Source: SFEL01 sp963640685
GTDB lineage: Bacteria; Bacillota; Clostridia; Christensenellales; CAG-138
Assembly: GCA_963640685.1 (NCBI GenBank)
Contig: CAVIAA010000004.1
Location: 38,198-102,197, forward strand
Reading direction: 5' to 3'
DNA: 64,000 bases
Shown here: positions 1 to 7,796 of the stretch, in pieces
Numbering within the stretch: the first letter of the stretch is position 1
Layout: each line of letters starts with the position of its first letter
Notes under the pieces: generated by a model
Seen by the model: only the letters and a program-made list of their open reading frames with translations
Told to the model about the DNA's origin: nothing
The model's database searches: none
Translations under genes and position numbers: made by a program

Positions 1-686
1 CCCGCGGGCTCTGCGGCAAAGACCGTCAGCACGCCGCCTGATACAGAAAAGCGTATATCGAGGCCGGAAAACTCCAGCCCGTAGGGTTCGCCGTCCGCCT
101 GATATGCGGGGCGGGGATCCTGCGAGAGCGCCTCTATAAGCGCCGCGCGCTTCTGCTCAGGAACGCGGCAGAGCAGCTCATCTGGAAACTGCACCTCAAG
201 CCGCTTGTTCAGCTTTTCCCCGGCAAAGCCGCTCCTTGCCTCCGGGTGGCTGTCGGTAAACGGCAGATACGGCTTTATGTCGTATATCGGCGAGCCGTCC
301 ATGAGGTCTGCGCCGCGAACCAGCAGCACGGTGCCCAGCCCCGCCCGCTTTTCCGCCCGAATAAGCTCCACGGAGGACAGCCCTATCGGGTTCGGCCGGT
401 ACGGCGAGCGGGTCGCAAACACCCCCATGCGGGTGTTTCCGCCGAGGCGGGGCGGCTTGACCGTTGGCCGCCAGCCCTGCCGCTCAACCCTTGAAAAGCC
501 CCAGAGCAGCCACAAATGGGAATACCCCTCGATGCCGCGCAGCGCGTTTGCGTCGCGGTATTCCGGCTCAAATATTATCTCGGAGGTCTGCCCCGCGCCG
601 AGGCCGCTCTGCCTCGGTATGCCGAACTTCTCGGTAAAGTCGCTTTTTATCCGCGCAACAACGCTAAGCTCAAAGGTATCTGCCAT
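1..686 (-). CDS. trmO: tRNA (adenine(37)-N6)-methyltransferase TrmO (3' end cut by window edge)
   Basis: A reading frame begins at an ATG (complement of 684-686) and stays open to base 1, giving about 228 residues; the C-terminus lies outside the window. The protein starts MADTFELSVVARIKSDFTEK and carries the family signature RPNPIGLS near residues 97-104, preceded by TRMGVFATRSP. TrmO (TsaA/YaeB family) uses S-adenosylmethionine to N6-methylate t6A37 of threonine tRNAs. Family members are about 230-240 residues, so almost all of it is present. It is followed upstream by degV on the same strand, separated by a terminator, so it is probably transcribed alone or with genes beyond the edge. The identification rests on motif recognition and is strong. 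Confidence 0.9.
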   Translation of the reverse strand, partial: MADTFELSVVARIKSDFTEKFGIPRQSGLGAGQTSEIIFEPEYRDANALRGIEGYSHLWLLWGFSRVERQGWRPTVKPPRLGGNTRMGVFATRSPYRPNPIGLSSVELIRAEKRAGLGTVLLVRGADLMDGSPIYDIKPYLPFTDSHPEARSGFAGEKLNKRLEVQFPDELLCRVPEQKRAALIEALSQDPRPAYQADGEPYGLEFSGLDIRFSVSGGVLTVFAAEPA

Positions 687-699
687 GGTAAACCGAAAA

Positions 700-734
700 A
701 TGCCCGTCCCTTCGTTGTGAAGTATTACGGGCAT
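700..734 (-). terminator. Rho-independent terminator downstream of degV
   Basis: An 8-bp inverted repeat, ATGCCCGT / ACGGGCAT, is separated by a 19-base loop. On the minus strand it is followed by TTTTTCGG. It lies just past the DegV stop codon and so fits termination of that gene. Confidence 0.6.
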
Positions 735-748
735 TATTATATCACACT

Positions 749-1618
749 CTATATGTTCCTGTCGCTGCCCATAAAGAACAGCGCAACGGTATCCGGCCCT
801 ACGTGGCTGCCGGTGACCGGCTCGTAGCAAACTGTCATTATGCCCTTTGGCGGGGCTGCGCGGTTTATAAGCGAAATAAGGTAGTTTGCGTCCTCCAGGC
901 AGTCCGCATGCGCAATGCCTATCACCTGCTGCTCAGGGTCAACGGCGTGCTCGGCGTATCTGTCCGCAAGCGCCTTCAGCGAGGAGCGGCGGCCGCGCAC
1001 CTTTGCGCAGCAGACTATCTTGCCCTCGTCGTCCCCCTTGAGTATCGGCCTTATATCCAGCGCCGCGCCTATGAACGCCTTTACGTTGGATATCCTGCCG
1101 GTTCGGGCAAGGTGGCGTATATCCCCGACCGTAAACACCTGATCCATCCTGAACCGCTCCGAAAGCAGCGTATCCGCAATTTCGTCCAGCCCTGCGCCGG
1201 CGTTTTTCATCTCCCGCGCCCTCAGCACGAGTATGCCCTCGCCGAGAGATGCGCTCAGGGTATCCACAAGGCGAATTTTTCTTTCGGGGTAAAGCTCGCG
1301 CAGCTCCCGCGCCGCGCTCTCCGCGGAGTGATACGAGCCGCTTATGCCGGAGGACATGCCGACGTAGAGCAAATCCTGCCCGCTTTCCAGTATCGGGGTA
1401 AACACCTCTTTATACATATGCGGCGTCACCTGCGAGGTAACGGCAATCGCGCCGTTTCTTATCGCGCCGTAATACGCCGCGCCGTCAAAGCTGTCGGGCG
1501 GCGGGCAGTGCAGGCTCTCGGAGCCTGTGGAATAGCTGAACGGAGCGACGGTTATATCGTCTATGCCCAGCGCACTGTAATCCAGATTGGCGGATGAGTC
1601 GGTAACAATTGCAAACAT
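749..1618 (-). CDS. DegV family fatty-acid-binding protein
   Basis: This 289-residue protein opens with FAIVTDSSANL, the N-terminal DegV signature. It has the conserved TSQVTP stretch (about 60-65), GMSSGISGSYHSA (near 88-100) and the later FTVGDIRHLARTGRIS (about 163-178) that form the two-domain lipid-binding fold. DegV proteins are soluble and bind a fatty acid in a deep cleft; in Firmicutes a relative (FakB) presents fatty acids to the kinase FakA, but no fakA partner is seen nearby, so the physiological partner is unknown. It is a single gene with its own promoter (1651-1679) and terminator (700-734). Length is normal for the family. The start ATG follows the SD-like sequence ACTGGAGGCGCAAT. 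Confidence 0.92.
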   Translation of the reverse strand: MFAIVTDSSANLDYSALGIDDITVAPFSYSTGSESLHCPPPDSFDGAAYYGAIRNGAIAVTSQVTPHMYKEVFTPILESGQDLLYVGMSSGISGSYHSAESAARELRELYPERKIRLVDTLSASLGEGILVLRAREMKNAGAGLDEIADTLLSERFRMDQVFTVGDIRHLARTGRISNVKAFIGAALDIRPILKGDDEGKIVCCAKVRGRRSSLKALADRYAEHAVDPEQQVIGIAHADCLEDANYLISLINRAAPPKGIMTVCYEPVTGSHVGPDTVALFFMGSDRNI

Positions 1619-1650
1619 ATTGCGCCTCCAGTAATCTAATATGCAATATT

Positions 1651-1679
1651 ATATTAGCGCATACGTCATAAAGCGTCAA
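1651..1679 (-). promoter_or_regulatory. Predicted sigma-A promoter of degV
   Basis: On the minus strand TTGACG (1674-1679) is followed after 17 bases by TAATAT (1651-1656), about 33 bases upstream of the degV start codon. Confidence 0.6.
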
Positions 1680-1700
1680 GCGGTATATAATAAAGTATCG

Positions 1701-1729
1701 TTGCGGGAATGTGAATTTAATGGTAAAAT
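1701..1729 (+). promoter_or_regulatory. Predicted sigma-A promoter of the DUF1836 gene
   Basis: TTGCGG (1701-1706), a 17-base spacer and TAAAAT (1724-1729) lie about 30 bases before the TTG start codon of the DUF1836 gene. The -35 box is a moderate match. Confidence 0.45.
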
Positions 1730-1759
1730 GGCGTATATTAAAGAAAAGGAGAATGGCTC

Positions 1760-2395
1760 TTGGCATACGATAAGGAGCTTATCGCGGGCAAGCTGCGCCG
1801 CTGGGACAAATACCTGACCGGCTTTCGCCTGCCGGAATGGGAGAGCATACCCGACATGGGACTGTATATGGAGCAGACGGTCGCGCTGCTCAGGCAGTAT
1901 ATAGACTACCTGCCGCCGGAGATGAAGGGCGGGCAGGTCATAACCGCAACGGCCATAAACAACTACATCCGGCTAAAGCTGATGCCGCGGCCGGTAAAGC
2001 GGCGGTACTACCGCGAGCACATCGCTTACCTTATTATAATATGTACGCTCAAGCAGAACCTGAGCCTCTCGATGCTGCCGAAAATAATACCGACCGGCAT
2101 GACCCGCGACGAGGTTCGGGAGGTATACACCGCCTACGCAAAACGGCACGCCATGGCGGCGCGCTACTTCGTTGAGCAGGTCAGGAGCCTCGCAGCGCCG
2201 ATACTTGAAAACGGGCAGGAGAGCGAGCTTTCAACCGGCGACACAGGGGAGATGATAATCACCTCCGCCATCATGGGCAGCTTTGCAAGGCTGCTTTCCG
2301 AAAAGCTGATACCGCTGGACGACCGAACGCTTGCAAACGGCGGCAGCATCGAAGACCCGCCGGCACGGAATCAGGCCGCGTCGCCGGAATACTGA
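1760..2395 (+). CDS. DUF1836 domain-containing protein
   Basis: The 211-residue protein matches the clostridial DUF1836 family: YMEQTVALLRQYIDYLP followed by ITATAINNYIRLKLMPRP and YYREHIAYLIIICTLKQ. That arrangement looks like a MerR-like helix-turn-helix binding region. The function is not established; a transcription-factor role is inferred from the helical pattern. Translation probably starts at TTG (1760), because AAGGAG sits 8 bases upstream and the nearby ATG at 1753 runs into a stop after six codons. The last 25 bases overlap the end of the convergent EamA transporter gene. It is a single-gene unit with its own predicted promoter. Confidence 0.8.
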   Translation: MAYDKELIAGKLRRWDKYLTGFRLPEWESIPDMGLYMEQTVALLRQYIDYLPPEMKGGQVITATAINNYIRLKLMPRPVKRRYYREHIAYLIIICTLKQNLSLSMLPKIIPTGMTRDEVREVYTAYAKRHAMAARYFVEQVRSLAAPILENGQESELSTGDTGEMIITSAIMGSFARLLSEKLIPLDDRTLANGGSIEDPPARNQAASPEY

Positions 2396-3246
2396 CGCTT
2401 TACGATATACACGCCGGCTATAACGACCGCCATTCCGCAAAGCTCCATGAGCGTGAGCCGCTCGCCAAAGAGCACAAAGGAGTATATCGCCGCAAAGACC
2501 GGCTCGGAAAGGCATATGACCGAGGAAAGGTTAACGTTTATCCTGCTCTGGCAGTGCGCAAGCAGGTTCTGGCCTATCACCTGAACCGCAAAGGTCATGC
2601 CGAGTATCGGCCACAGCTCGCCAAAGCTGCGCGGCACGGCAAACCCCTCAACGGCGCAGCCGACGATGAGCAGCCCAATCAGGGTGGATATGGTGCAGAC
2701 GAACATTATCGCGCTGGAGGGTATCCTGCCGCTTTCGCGGTAGATGATGAGCATATAGGTCGAATAGAAGAAGCAGGCGAGGAACGCCAGCGCGTCCCCC
2801 TTGTAGCCGGAGGCGCCGCCCTCCGCCTTGCCGAGCATAAGCAGCACGAGGCCGGCCACCGCAACGGCGAGCCCAGGCAGGAACAGCCTCGGCAGCTTCT
2901 CCTTAAACATAAAGTAAGACACCGGAACTATCACAAACGGTGTAAGGTTTACCAGCAGCGTCGCGTTTGCAACCGAGGTATAGCCAAAGGAAACATTAAA
3001 GAACGCAACGTCCCCCGCGAGCATAAAGCCCGCCGCAAGCAGCGTTATCCAGTCCTTTTTTGTGAGCAGCGGCAGCTCTCTGCGGCACATCAGATACAGC
3101 ACCGGCAGCGCGAACACGCAGCGCCACATGCCCGCGATTATCGGCGATATAACGCTGTAGCGCACGAAAATGCCCGAGCCGGCGAGGAATGCCATTGAAA
3201 GCAGCTCCAGCAGCACATACTTCGTTTCGTTTTGACGGGATCCCAT
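2371..3246 (-). CDS. EamA/DMT-superfamily transporter
   Basis: The 291-residue protein is almost entirely hydrophobic and reads as ten transmembrane helices in two repeats, the standard EamA (RhaT-like) design. The second half contains the typical LSSVICLSEPVFAAIYSF stretch (about 238-255) followed by a helix ending GVYIVKRQ. Members export or import small metabolites such as amino acids and nucleosides. The substrate cannot be told from the sequence. The start ATG (MGSRQNETKY) has GAGAGG about 11 bases upstream. The gene stands alone and converges on, and slightly overlaps, the DUF1836 gene. Confidence 0.9.
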   Translation of the reverse strand: MGSRQNETKYVLLELLSMAFLAGSGIFVRYSVISPIIAGMWRCVFALPVLYLMCRRELPLLTKKDWITLLAAGFMLAGDVAFFNVSFGYTSVANATLLVNLTPFVIVPVSYFMFKEKLPRLFLPGLAVAVAGLVLLMLGKAEGGASGYKGDALAFLACFFYSTYMLIIYRESGRIPSSAIMFVCTISTLIGLLIVGCAVEGFAVPRSFGELWPILGMTFAVQVIGQNLLAHCQSRINVNLSSVICLSEPVFAAIYSFVLFGERLTLMELCGMAVVIAGVYIVKRQYSGDAA

Positions 3247-3355
3247 AGTTTTTAATGCCTCTCATTGTGTGTTTATATTCTTTGCGTATGCGGACGGGTT
3301 CATTCTGCAAAAGCCAATATATTCTAACACACAATGCGGCAAATTTACATCTTTT

Positions 3356-3982
3356 TTACTCGCCGAAGAAGCGCTTTTTGTAGTAGCTCTCGGCTATGTA
3401 TATCGCGGCGAGCGGGTTGTGCCCGGTCACCCTGTCCTTAACCGCAAGCACGGTCGCGGGCGCCTCAAGGTACTTCATAACGAGGCTGTCGTGCCCGACG
3501 CAGAGGCCGAGTATTATGTTGAGCTCTGTGTTTTCGGAGTTCATAAGCAGCGCCTGCCCTATCGGGTTGCACATTATCTCATCTGCGCAGCCGGAGAGGG
3601 TCTCCCCGTCGCTTATGCCTATCGTGGACTTGGGGTCAACGCCGTTTTTGCATACCGCTGAGACCACCTCAAAGCCGTTGTGCCTGAGTATTTTGCTGAC
3701 CTCCCGCGCTTCGCTGGAAAAGCCGACGCAGAACACCAGCCCGAGCTTATGAAAGCCGCACTTTTTGCAGAAGAGCATTATCTCCTCCATTCGGCACAGC
3801 CTGCCATACCCCTCCGCCTCAACCAGCGCGGCGTTATGCGCCAGCTTGTAGTTCTCCTCCTCGCCGTACAGCTCCCGCGCCTCCGCCTGAAGCTCCTCGT
3901 CCCTGCTTGGGCAGCAGCTCATAGCGTCCTTGATGTCGTTTACCTGACAGCCGTGGCTTGCACATTCGGCACATTTTATCAT
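3356..3982 (-). CDS. DUF1847 cysteine-rich metal-binding protein
   Basis: The 208-residue protein has the DUF1847 pattern: an N-terminal cysteine cluster (MIKCAECASHGC then SCCPSRD) and a later LGLVFCVGFSSEAREV segment. It continues through VCKNGVDPKSTIGI, CNPIGQALLMN and LGLCVGHDSLVMKY. The many conserved cysteines suggest a metal or iron-sulfur site. The biochemical role of the family is unknown. AAAGGAG stands 9 bases before the ATG. The next gene in the same direction, upstream, is the TIM-barrel protein at 4013-4684, only about 30 bases away, so the two are probably cotranscribed. Confidence 0.85.
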   Translation of the reverse strand: MIKCAECASHGCQVNDIKDAMSCCPSRDEELQAEARELYGEEENYKLAHNAALVEAEGYGRLCRMEEIMLFCKKCGFHKLGLVFCVGFSSEAREVSKILRHNGFEVVSAVCKNGVDPKSTIGISDGETLSGCADEIMCNPIGQALLMNSENTELNIILGLCVGHDSLVMKYLEAPATVLAVKDRVTGHNPLAAIYIAESYYKKRFFGE

Positions 3983-4012
3983 ATCGTTATTCTCCTTTTT
4001 TGTTTTTCCCCT

Positions 4013-4684
4013 TTACAGCTTTCTCGCCCGGTAATCCTCCATCGTTCGGGCAAACAGCTCCTTGGTTGTCGGCGGGGTGTAGCTTATCGAGTTTGCGCCC
4101 GCCTCGATCGTCCTTGCAATGCTCTCGGGCGTTGGCCCGCCGGTCGCGATTATCGGCACCGTCGGGAATTTTTTGCGTATCGTGCGTACCAGCTCCGGCG
4201 TTTGCGCCGCGGCGGATACGTTCAAAATCGATACCCCCGCATCCAGCCGCGCCTGAATATCGCTGTTTTCGCTCGGCACGGTCGCTATCACGGGTATGTC
4301 TATTGCGGCGGCGATGTCGCGTATTATCTCGTTTGGCATGGGTGCGTTGACGACGACGCCATAGGCGCCCTGCGCCTCAGCGTCCCACGCGAGGCGAACC
4401 GAGCGCTGCCCGCCGGTCATTCCGCCGCCGACCCCGCAAAGCACCGGTATGCTGGAGGCCTGAATTATGGCGTGAGATATCGCCTGCTGCGGGGTAAAGG
4501 GGTACACCGCCAGCACCGCGTCCGCGTTGCAGTTGCGTATTATCGCAATGTCGGTCGTAAATACCAGCGACTTTACCCGCCGGCCGAGCAGAACTATGCC
4601 GCTGCACTTCCATACCTCCTGCGGGAGCTTGATTATATGCGATCTAAGGTCGCCGGTTATATGCGGCAGATGCCGTTCTTCCAT
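4013..4684 (-). CDS. TIM-barrel protein, HisA/phosphate-binding-barrel type (often annotated 'hydrolase')
   Basis: The protein (223 residues from the preferred start) has alternating strand-helix repeats and a C-terminal phosphate-binding signature, IIATGGPTPESIARTIEAG, with IPVIATVPSENSDIQARLDAG before it. This looks like the ribulose-phosphate-binding barrels. I recognise it as a conserved clostridial family named 'hydrolase' in databases, but no catalytic residues can be assigned and the reaction is unknown. An in-frame ATG exists at 4753, but the 23 residues it would add are lysine- and arginine-rich and atypical. The ATG at 4684 is preceded by AGGAAGGAG. It probably forms an operon with the DUF1847 gene. 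Confidence 0.7.
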   Translation of the reverse strand: MEERHLPHITGDLRSHIIKLPQEVWKCSGIVLLGRRVKSLVFTTDIAIIRNCNADAVLAVYPFTPQQAISHAIIQASSIPVLCGVGGGMTGGQRSVRLAWDAEAQGAYGVVVNAPMPNEIIRDIAAAIDIPVIATVPSENSDIQARLDAGVSILNVSAAAQTPELVRTIRKKFPTVPIIATGGPTPESIARTIEAGANSISYTPPTTKELFARTMEDYRARKL

Positions 4685-4894
4685 GTTTTCAGTGCGCTCC
4701 TTCCTGTTTTGCTTCCTGCTTTTTTGCCTTTTGCTTTTACGAAATGCCTTCAAAAAAAATTATACACGGCGACCGCTCCCCTCTTCAAGCAAAAAGCATT
4801 ATTTTTACGCTATCTTAACCCCTTCCCCCTTTGATATATTGCAAAAAATGTTATAACATAATATAAATCATACAAACTGGCGGGGGAACGGGCT

Positions 4895-5731
4895 ATGGAG
4901 ATGATAAACAAGCGGGGATACCTGAGGGAGGATTTCAGGCTGTTCCATACGAGGGATCAGGTGGAGCTTGAATTGGGCTATCACTACCACGAGTTTGACA
5001 AAATAGTCGTGTTCATGACCGGCAGCGTTACCTATGTCGTTGAGGGCAAGGCGTATTTTCTGAAGCCGTGGGATATACTTTTAGTTCCGCACAACCAGAT
5101 ACACCGGCCGATAATCGACCCGAGCGAGCCGTATGAGCGCATAATACTCTGGATAAACGCGGATTATTTGCAGAAGAACTGCCTTGACGGCGACGACCTG
5201 CGCAGCTGCTTTACCGCGGCGGAGCAGAAGAGCTTTGGCCTGATACGCCCCGAGAGCGGGGACAGGGTGACACTCATGAAGCAGCTCAACACCGTTGAGT
5301 CCGCAATGGCCTCGCGCGAGTTTGGGCACGAGCTGCTGAGCCGAACGACGTTTTTGCAGTTTATGGTCGATCTCAACAGGATAGCGATAAAGGATCACAC
5401 CTCAATGGTGCAGGAGGCGTTCCGCAGCGACCCGAAGCTGGAGGAGATAATCGCCTACGTAAACGCAAACCTCGACAAGGACCTGACGCTCGGCTCGATC
5501 GCCCGGCGGTTCTATATGAGCAAATCCTATCTGATGCATAAATTCAAGGAGATGACCGGTTACAGCGCACACAGGTACATTCAGCAGAAGCGGCTCATTC
5601 AGGCGGCGGAGCTCATAAAAGAGGGCGTGCCGGTGGTCGAAGCGGGTCAGCGCAGCGGCTACGGCGACTACTCCGCCTTCCTCCGCGCCTTCAAAAAGTT
5701 CTACGGCGTCAATCCGAGCGATGTGGGGTAG
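4895..5731 (+). CDS. AraC-family transcriptional regulator with N-terminal cupin domain
   Basis: The 278-residue protein has a cupin-like sensor at residues about 15-90 (YHYHEFDKIVVFMTGSVTY, then FLKPWDILLVPHNQIHRP). Two helix-turn-helix motifs form the AraC domain at about 180-278: DLTLGSIARRFYMSKSYLMH and YGDYSAFLRAFKKFYGVNPS. Such proteins sense a small ligand, often a sugar or organic acid, and activate nearby genes. The nearest downstream gene is the sodium:alanine symporter, 460 bases away with its own promoter, so the target is uncertain. The ligand is unknown. The ATG is preceded by GGCGGGGGAACGGGCT, a G-rich SD-like stretch. Confidence 0.88.
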   Translation: MEMINKRGYLREDFRLFHTRDQVELELGYHYHEFDKIVVFMTGSVTYVVEGKAYFLKPWDILLVPHNQIHRPIIDPSEPYERIILWINADYLQKNCLDGDDLRSCFTAAEQKSFGLIRPESGDRVTLMKQLNTVESAMASREFGHELLSRTTFLQFMVDLNRIAIKDHTSMVQEAFRSDPKLEEIIAYVNANLDKDLTLGSIARRFYMSKSYLMHKFKEMTGYSAHRYIQQKRLIQAAELIKEGVPVVEAGQRSGYGDYSAFLRAFKKFYGVNPSDVG

Positions 5732-6042
5732 TGTATGGGCAAGCCGATTTTTGGCGGAAGCCCCGCTAACCGGGCTTTAAGCTGATAAAGCTCCGGCATT
5801 CCTCCGCTTCCCGCCACCTTTATATTTGTTTCATTTCTTATTGATTGCCCTCCCTTTTGCAGCTTCCCCGCCCTTTTCCGTCAAAAAAATATCATAAGTT
5901 ACATAACCCCGTTAAGCAATTTATACGCCATTTTACGTCTATATACGCTCCTTTGCGGCGCGGATACTTCTGTGTCTGACATAAAAGCCGTAAATTCGGG
6001 AGGTTTTGAGAAAAATATTTGAATCTGCTGTGACTAAATGTA
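5732..6042. other. Intergenic region, no gene seen
   Basis: No reading frame is supported here. A small inverted repeat at 5758-5777 (AAGCCC / GGGCTT, 8-base loop) may terminate the araC-type gene, but it has no proper T-run. The rest is AT-rich leader before the symporter promoter. I looked for glycine-riboswitch or T-box cores and saw none. Confidence 0.4.
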
Positions 6043-6071
6043 TTGACGGCTTATATAAATCGTGCTAAAAT
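6043..6071 (+). promoter_or_regulatory. Predicted sigma-A promoter of the sodium:alanine symporter gene
   Basis: TTGACG (6043-6048), exactly 17 bases, then TAAAAT (6066-6071). It would give a 5' leader of about 115 bases before the ATG at 6192. No known riboswitch motif is visible in that leader. Confidence 0.65.
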
Positions 6072-6191
6072 CTTAGCGTAAAGAATAGCTATATTTACAT
6101 TTTTCTAACCTCAGATGAAGGGAACGCACTGCAAAGATTCAAAACCACTCAAAAAAACTCGAAAAGGATTAAATGTGAAAGGGGAAAATCT

Positions 6192-7598
6192 ATGGAGCTT
6201 CTGTTAAAGGTAAATTCCTTCCTTAACGGCGTCGTTTGGGGCTGGCCCTGCCTGATATTGCTGGTCGGCACCGGCGTGTACTACACATTCCGCACCGGCT
6301 TCGTTCAGTTCAGATGGTTCGGCTACATAATGAAGAACACCATCGGTAAGATATTTGAAAAGAAGGAGGCGGGGGAGGGCTCGGTAACGCCGTTTCAGGC
6401 GGTTTGCACCGCGCTTGCCGCAACCGTCGGAACCGGCAACATCGCGGGCGTGACGGGCGCTATCGCCCTCGGCGGCCCCGGCGCGGTGTTCTGGATGTGG
6501 GTATCCGCGCTGTTCGGAATGTGCACCAAGTTCGCCGAGGTGACGCTGGCGATTCACTTCCGCGAGCGCAACGACAAGGGCGACTGGGTCGGCGGGCCGA
6601 TGTACTACATTTCAAAGGGACTCGGCAAGAGCTGGGCATGGCTCGGCATGCTGTTTGCACTGTTTGGAATGCTTGCGGCCTTCGGCATCGGCAACATGAC
6701 CCAGATAAATTCCATCGTGACCTCGATTTCCGGCACAATAAACAGCTTTACGCCTGTCAATGAAAACACCGTTCACCTCGTCGTCGGCATAATAATCGCC
6801 GTTTTCAGCGCAATAGTGCTCATAGGCGGGCTGCAGCGAATCGGTCAGGTGACTGAAAAGCTGGTGCCGTTCATGGCGGTCGTGTACATCGTTTCGGCGC
6901 TTATAATCTTCTTCAGCCATATCGGCAGCCTCGGCGCGGTGCTGCGCAGCATATTTGTCGGCGCGTTCACCCCCTCTGCAATAGTCGGCGGCGCTGCGGG
7001 CGTGGGTATTTCCGCGGCAATAAAGCGCGGCGTTTCCCGCGGCGTTTTCTCAAACGAGGCCGGCCTCGGCTCGGCTCCGATAGCCCACGCGGCGGCGGAT
7101 ACCGACTCTGCGGTTCGTCAGGGCTGCTTCGGGGTGTTTGAGGTGTTTGCGGATACCATCGTCATCTGCACGCTCACAGCCTTGGCTGTGCTGATGTCCG
7201 GCACGCCGATAGAATACGGGCAGGCGGCCGGCGCGGATCTCACCATCGCGGCGTTTTCCACCACCTTCGGCAGGTTCGGCGGCGTGATAATCTCGGTCGG
7301 CATAACCCTCTTTGCAACCTCGACCATACTTTCATGGTGTCTCTACGGCACGCGCTGCGCGGAGTTCGTGTTCCGCAGCACAAAGGTGATAAAGCCGTAT
7401 CAGGTGCTGTTCTGCATAGTCATAGTCATAGGCGCGGTAACCGAGATGCAGCTGGTATGGGACATCGCGGACACCCTCAACGGCCTCATGGCGCTGCCCA
7501 ACCTCGTCGGCCTGCTGGTGCTTTCTCCGCTGGTAATCCGCCTCTGCCGCGAATACTTCAACGGCGTCCGGCTTGGGCAGGGCAATGCTAAAAAGTAG
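6192..7598 (+). CDS. Sodium:alanine symporter family (AgcS) amino-acid carrier
   Basis: The 468-residue membrane protein is of full family length and has about eleven hydrophobic segments. It carries AgcS hallmarks in order: ATVGTGNIAGV (about 76-86), GGPGAVFWMW, GGPMYYISKGLGKSWAW (near 136), and FSNEAGLGSAPIAHAA (near 287). The family imports alanine or glycine with sodium in the cytoplasmic membrane. Substrate choice between the two is not readable here. AAAGGGGAAAATCT precedes the ATG. It is a single gene with its own promoter at 6043-6071. Its sodium use fits the sodium-type V-ATPase further along the window, although that link is inference. Confidence 0.93.
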   Translation: MELLLKVNSFLNGVVWGWPCLILLVGTGVYYTFRTGFVQFRWFGYIMKNTIGKIFEKKEAGEGSVTPFQAVCTALAATVGTGNIAGVTGAIALGGPGAVFWMWVSALFGMCTKFAEVTLAIHFRERNDKGDWVGGPMYYISKGLGKSWAWLGMLFALFGMLAAFGIGNMTQINSIVTSISGTINSFTPVNENTVHLVVGIIIAVFSAIVLIGGLQRIGQVTEKLVPFMAVVYIVSALIIFFSHIGSLGAVLRSIFVGAFTPSAIVGGAAGVGISAAIKRGVSRGVFSNEAGLGSAPIAHAAADTDSAVRQGCFGVFEVFADTIVICTLTALAVLMSGTPIEYGQAAGADLTIAAFSTTFGRFGGVIISVGITLFATSTILSWCLYGTRCAEFVFRSTKVIKPYQVLFCIVIVIGAVTEMQLVWDIADTLNGLMALPNLVGLLVLSPLVIRLCREYFNGVRLGQGNAKK

Positions 7599-7796
7599 TA
7601 CAGAATATAAAATATAACTTGATAGAAGAAAGATATATATGGAATAATGCCGCCTTGGCGATGATAAGCCGGGGCGGCGTTGATTGCACACAACAAAAAA
7701 GGGCCGTATTTCTACGATCCTTTTGTTTTTATTGGGAGAGAGTACTCTTTACTAATTGCAGTTGTTCCCTTTAGTTTTTTCACTTGTTCCAAAGCT

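Noticed and set aside
3680..4834. Plus-strand frame of 384 codons
   Set aside because: It is the antisense of the DUF1847 and TIM-barrel genes and has no family signature.
6072..6191. Glycine riboswitch before the symporter gene
   Set aside because: The leader has none of the conserved purine-rich core elements, is short and is AT-rich.
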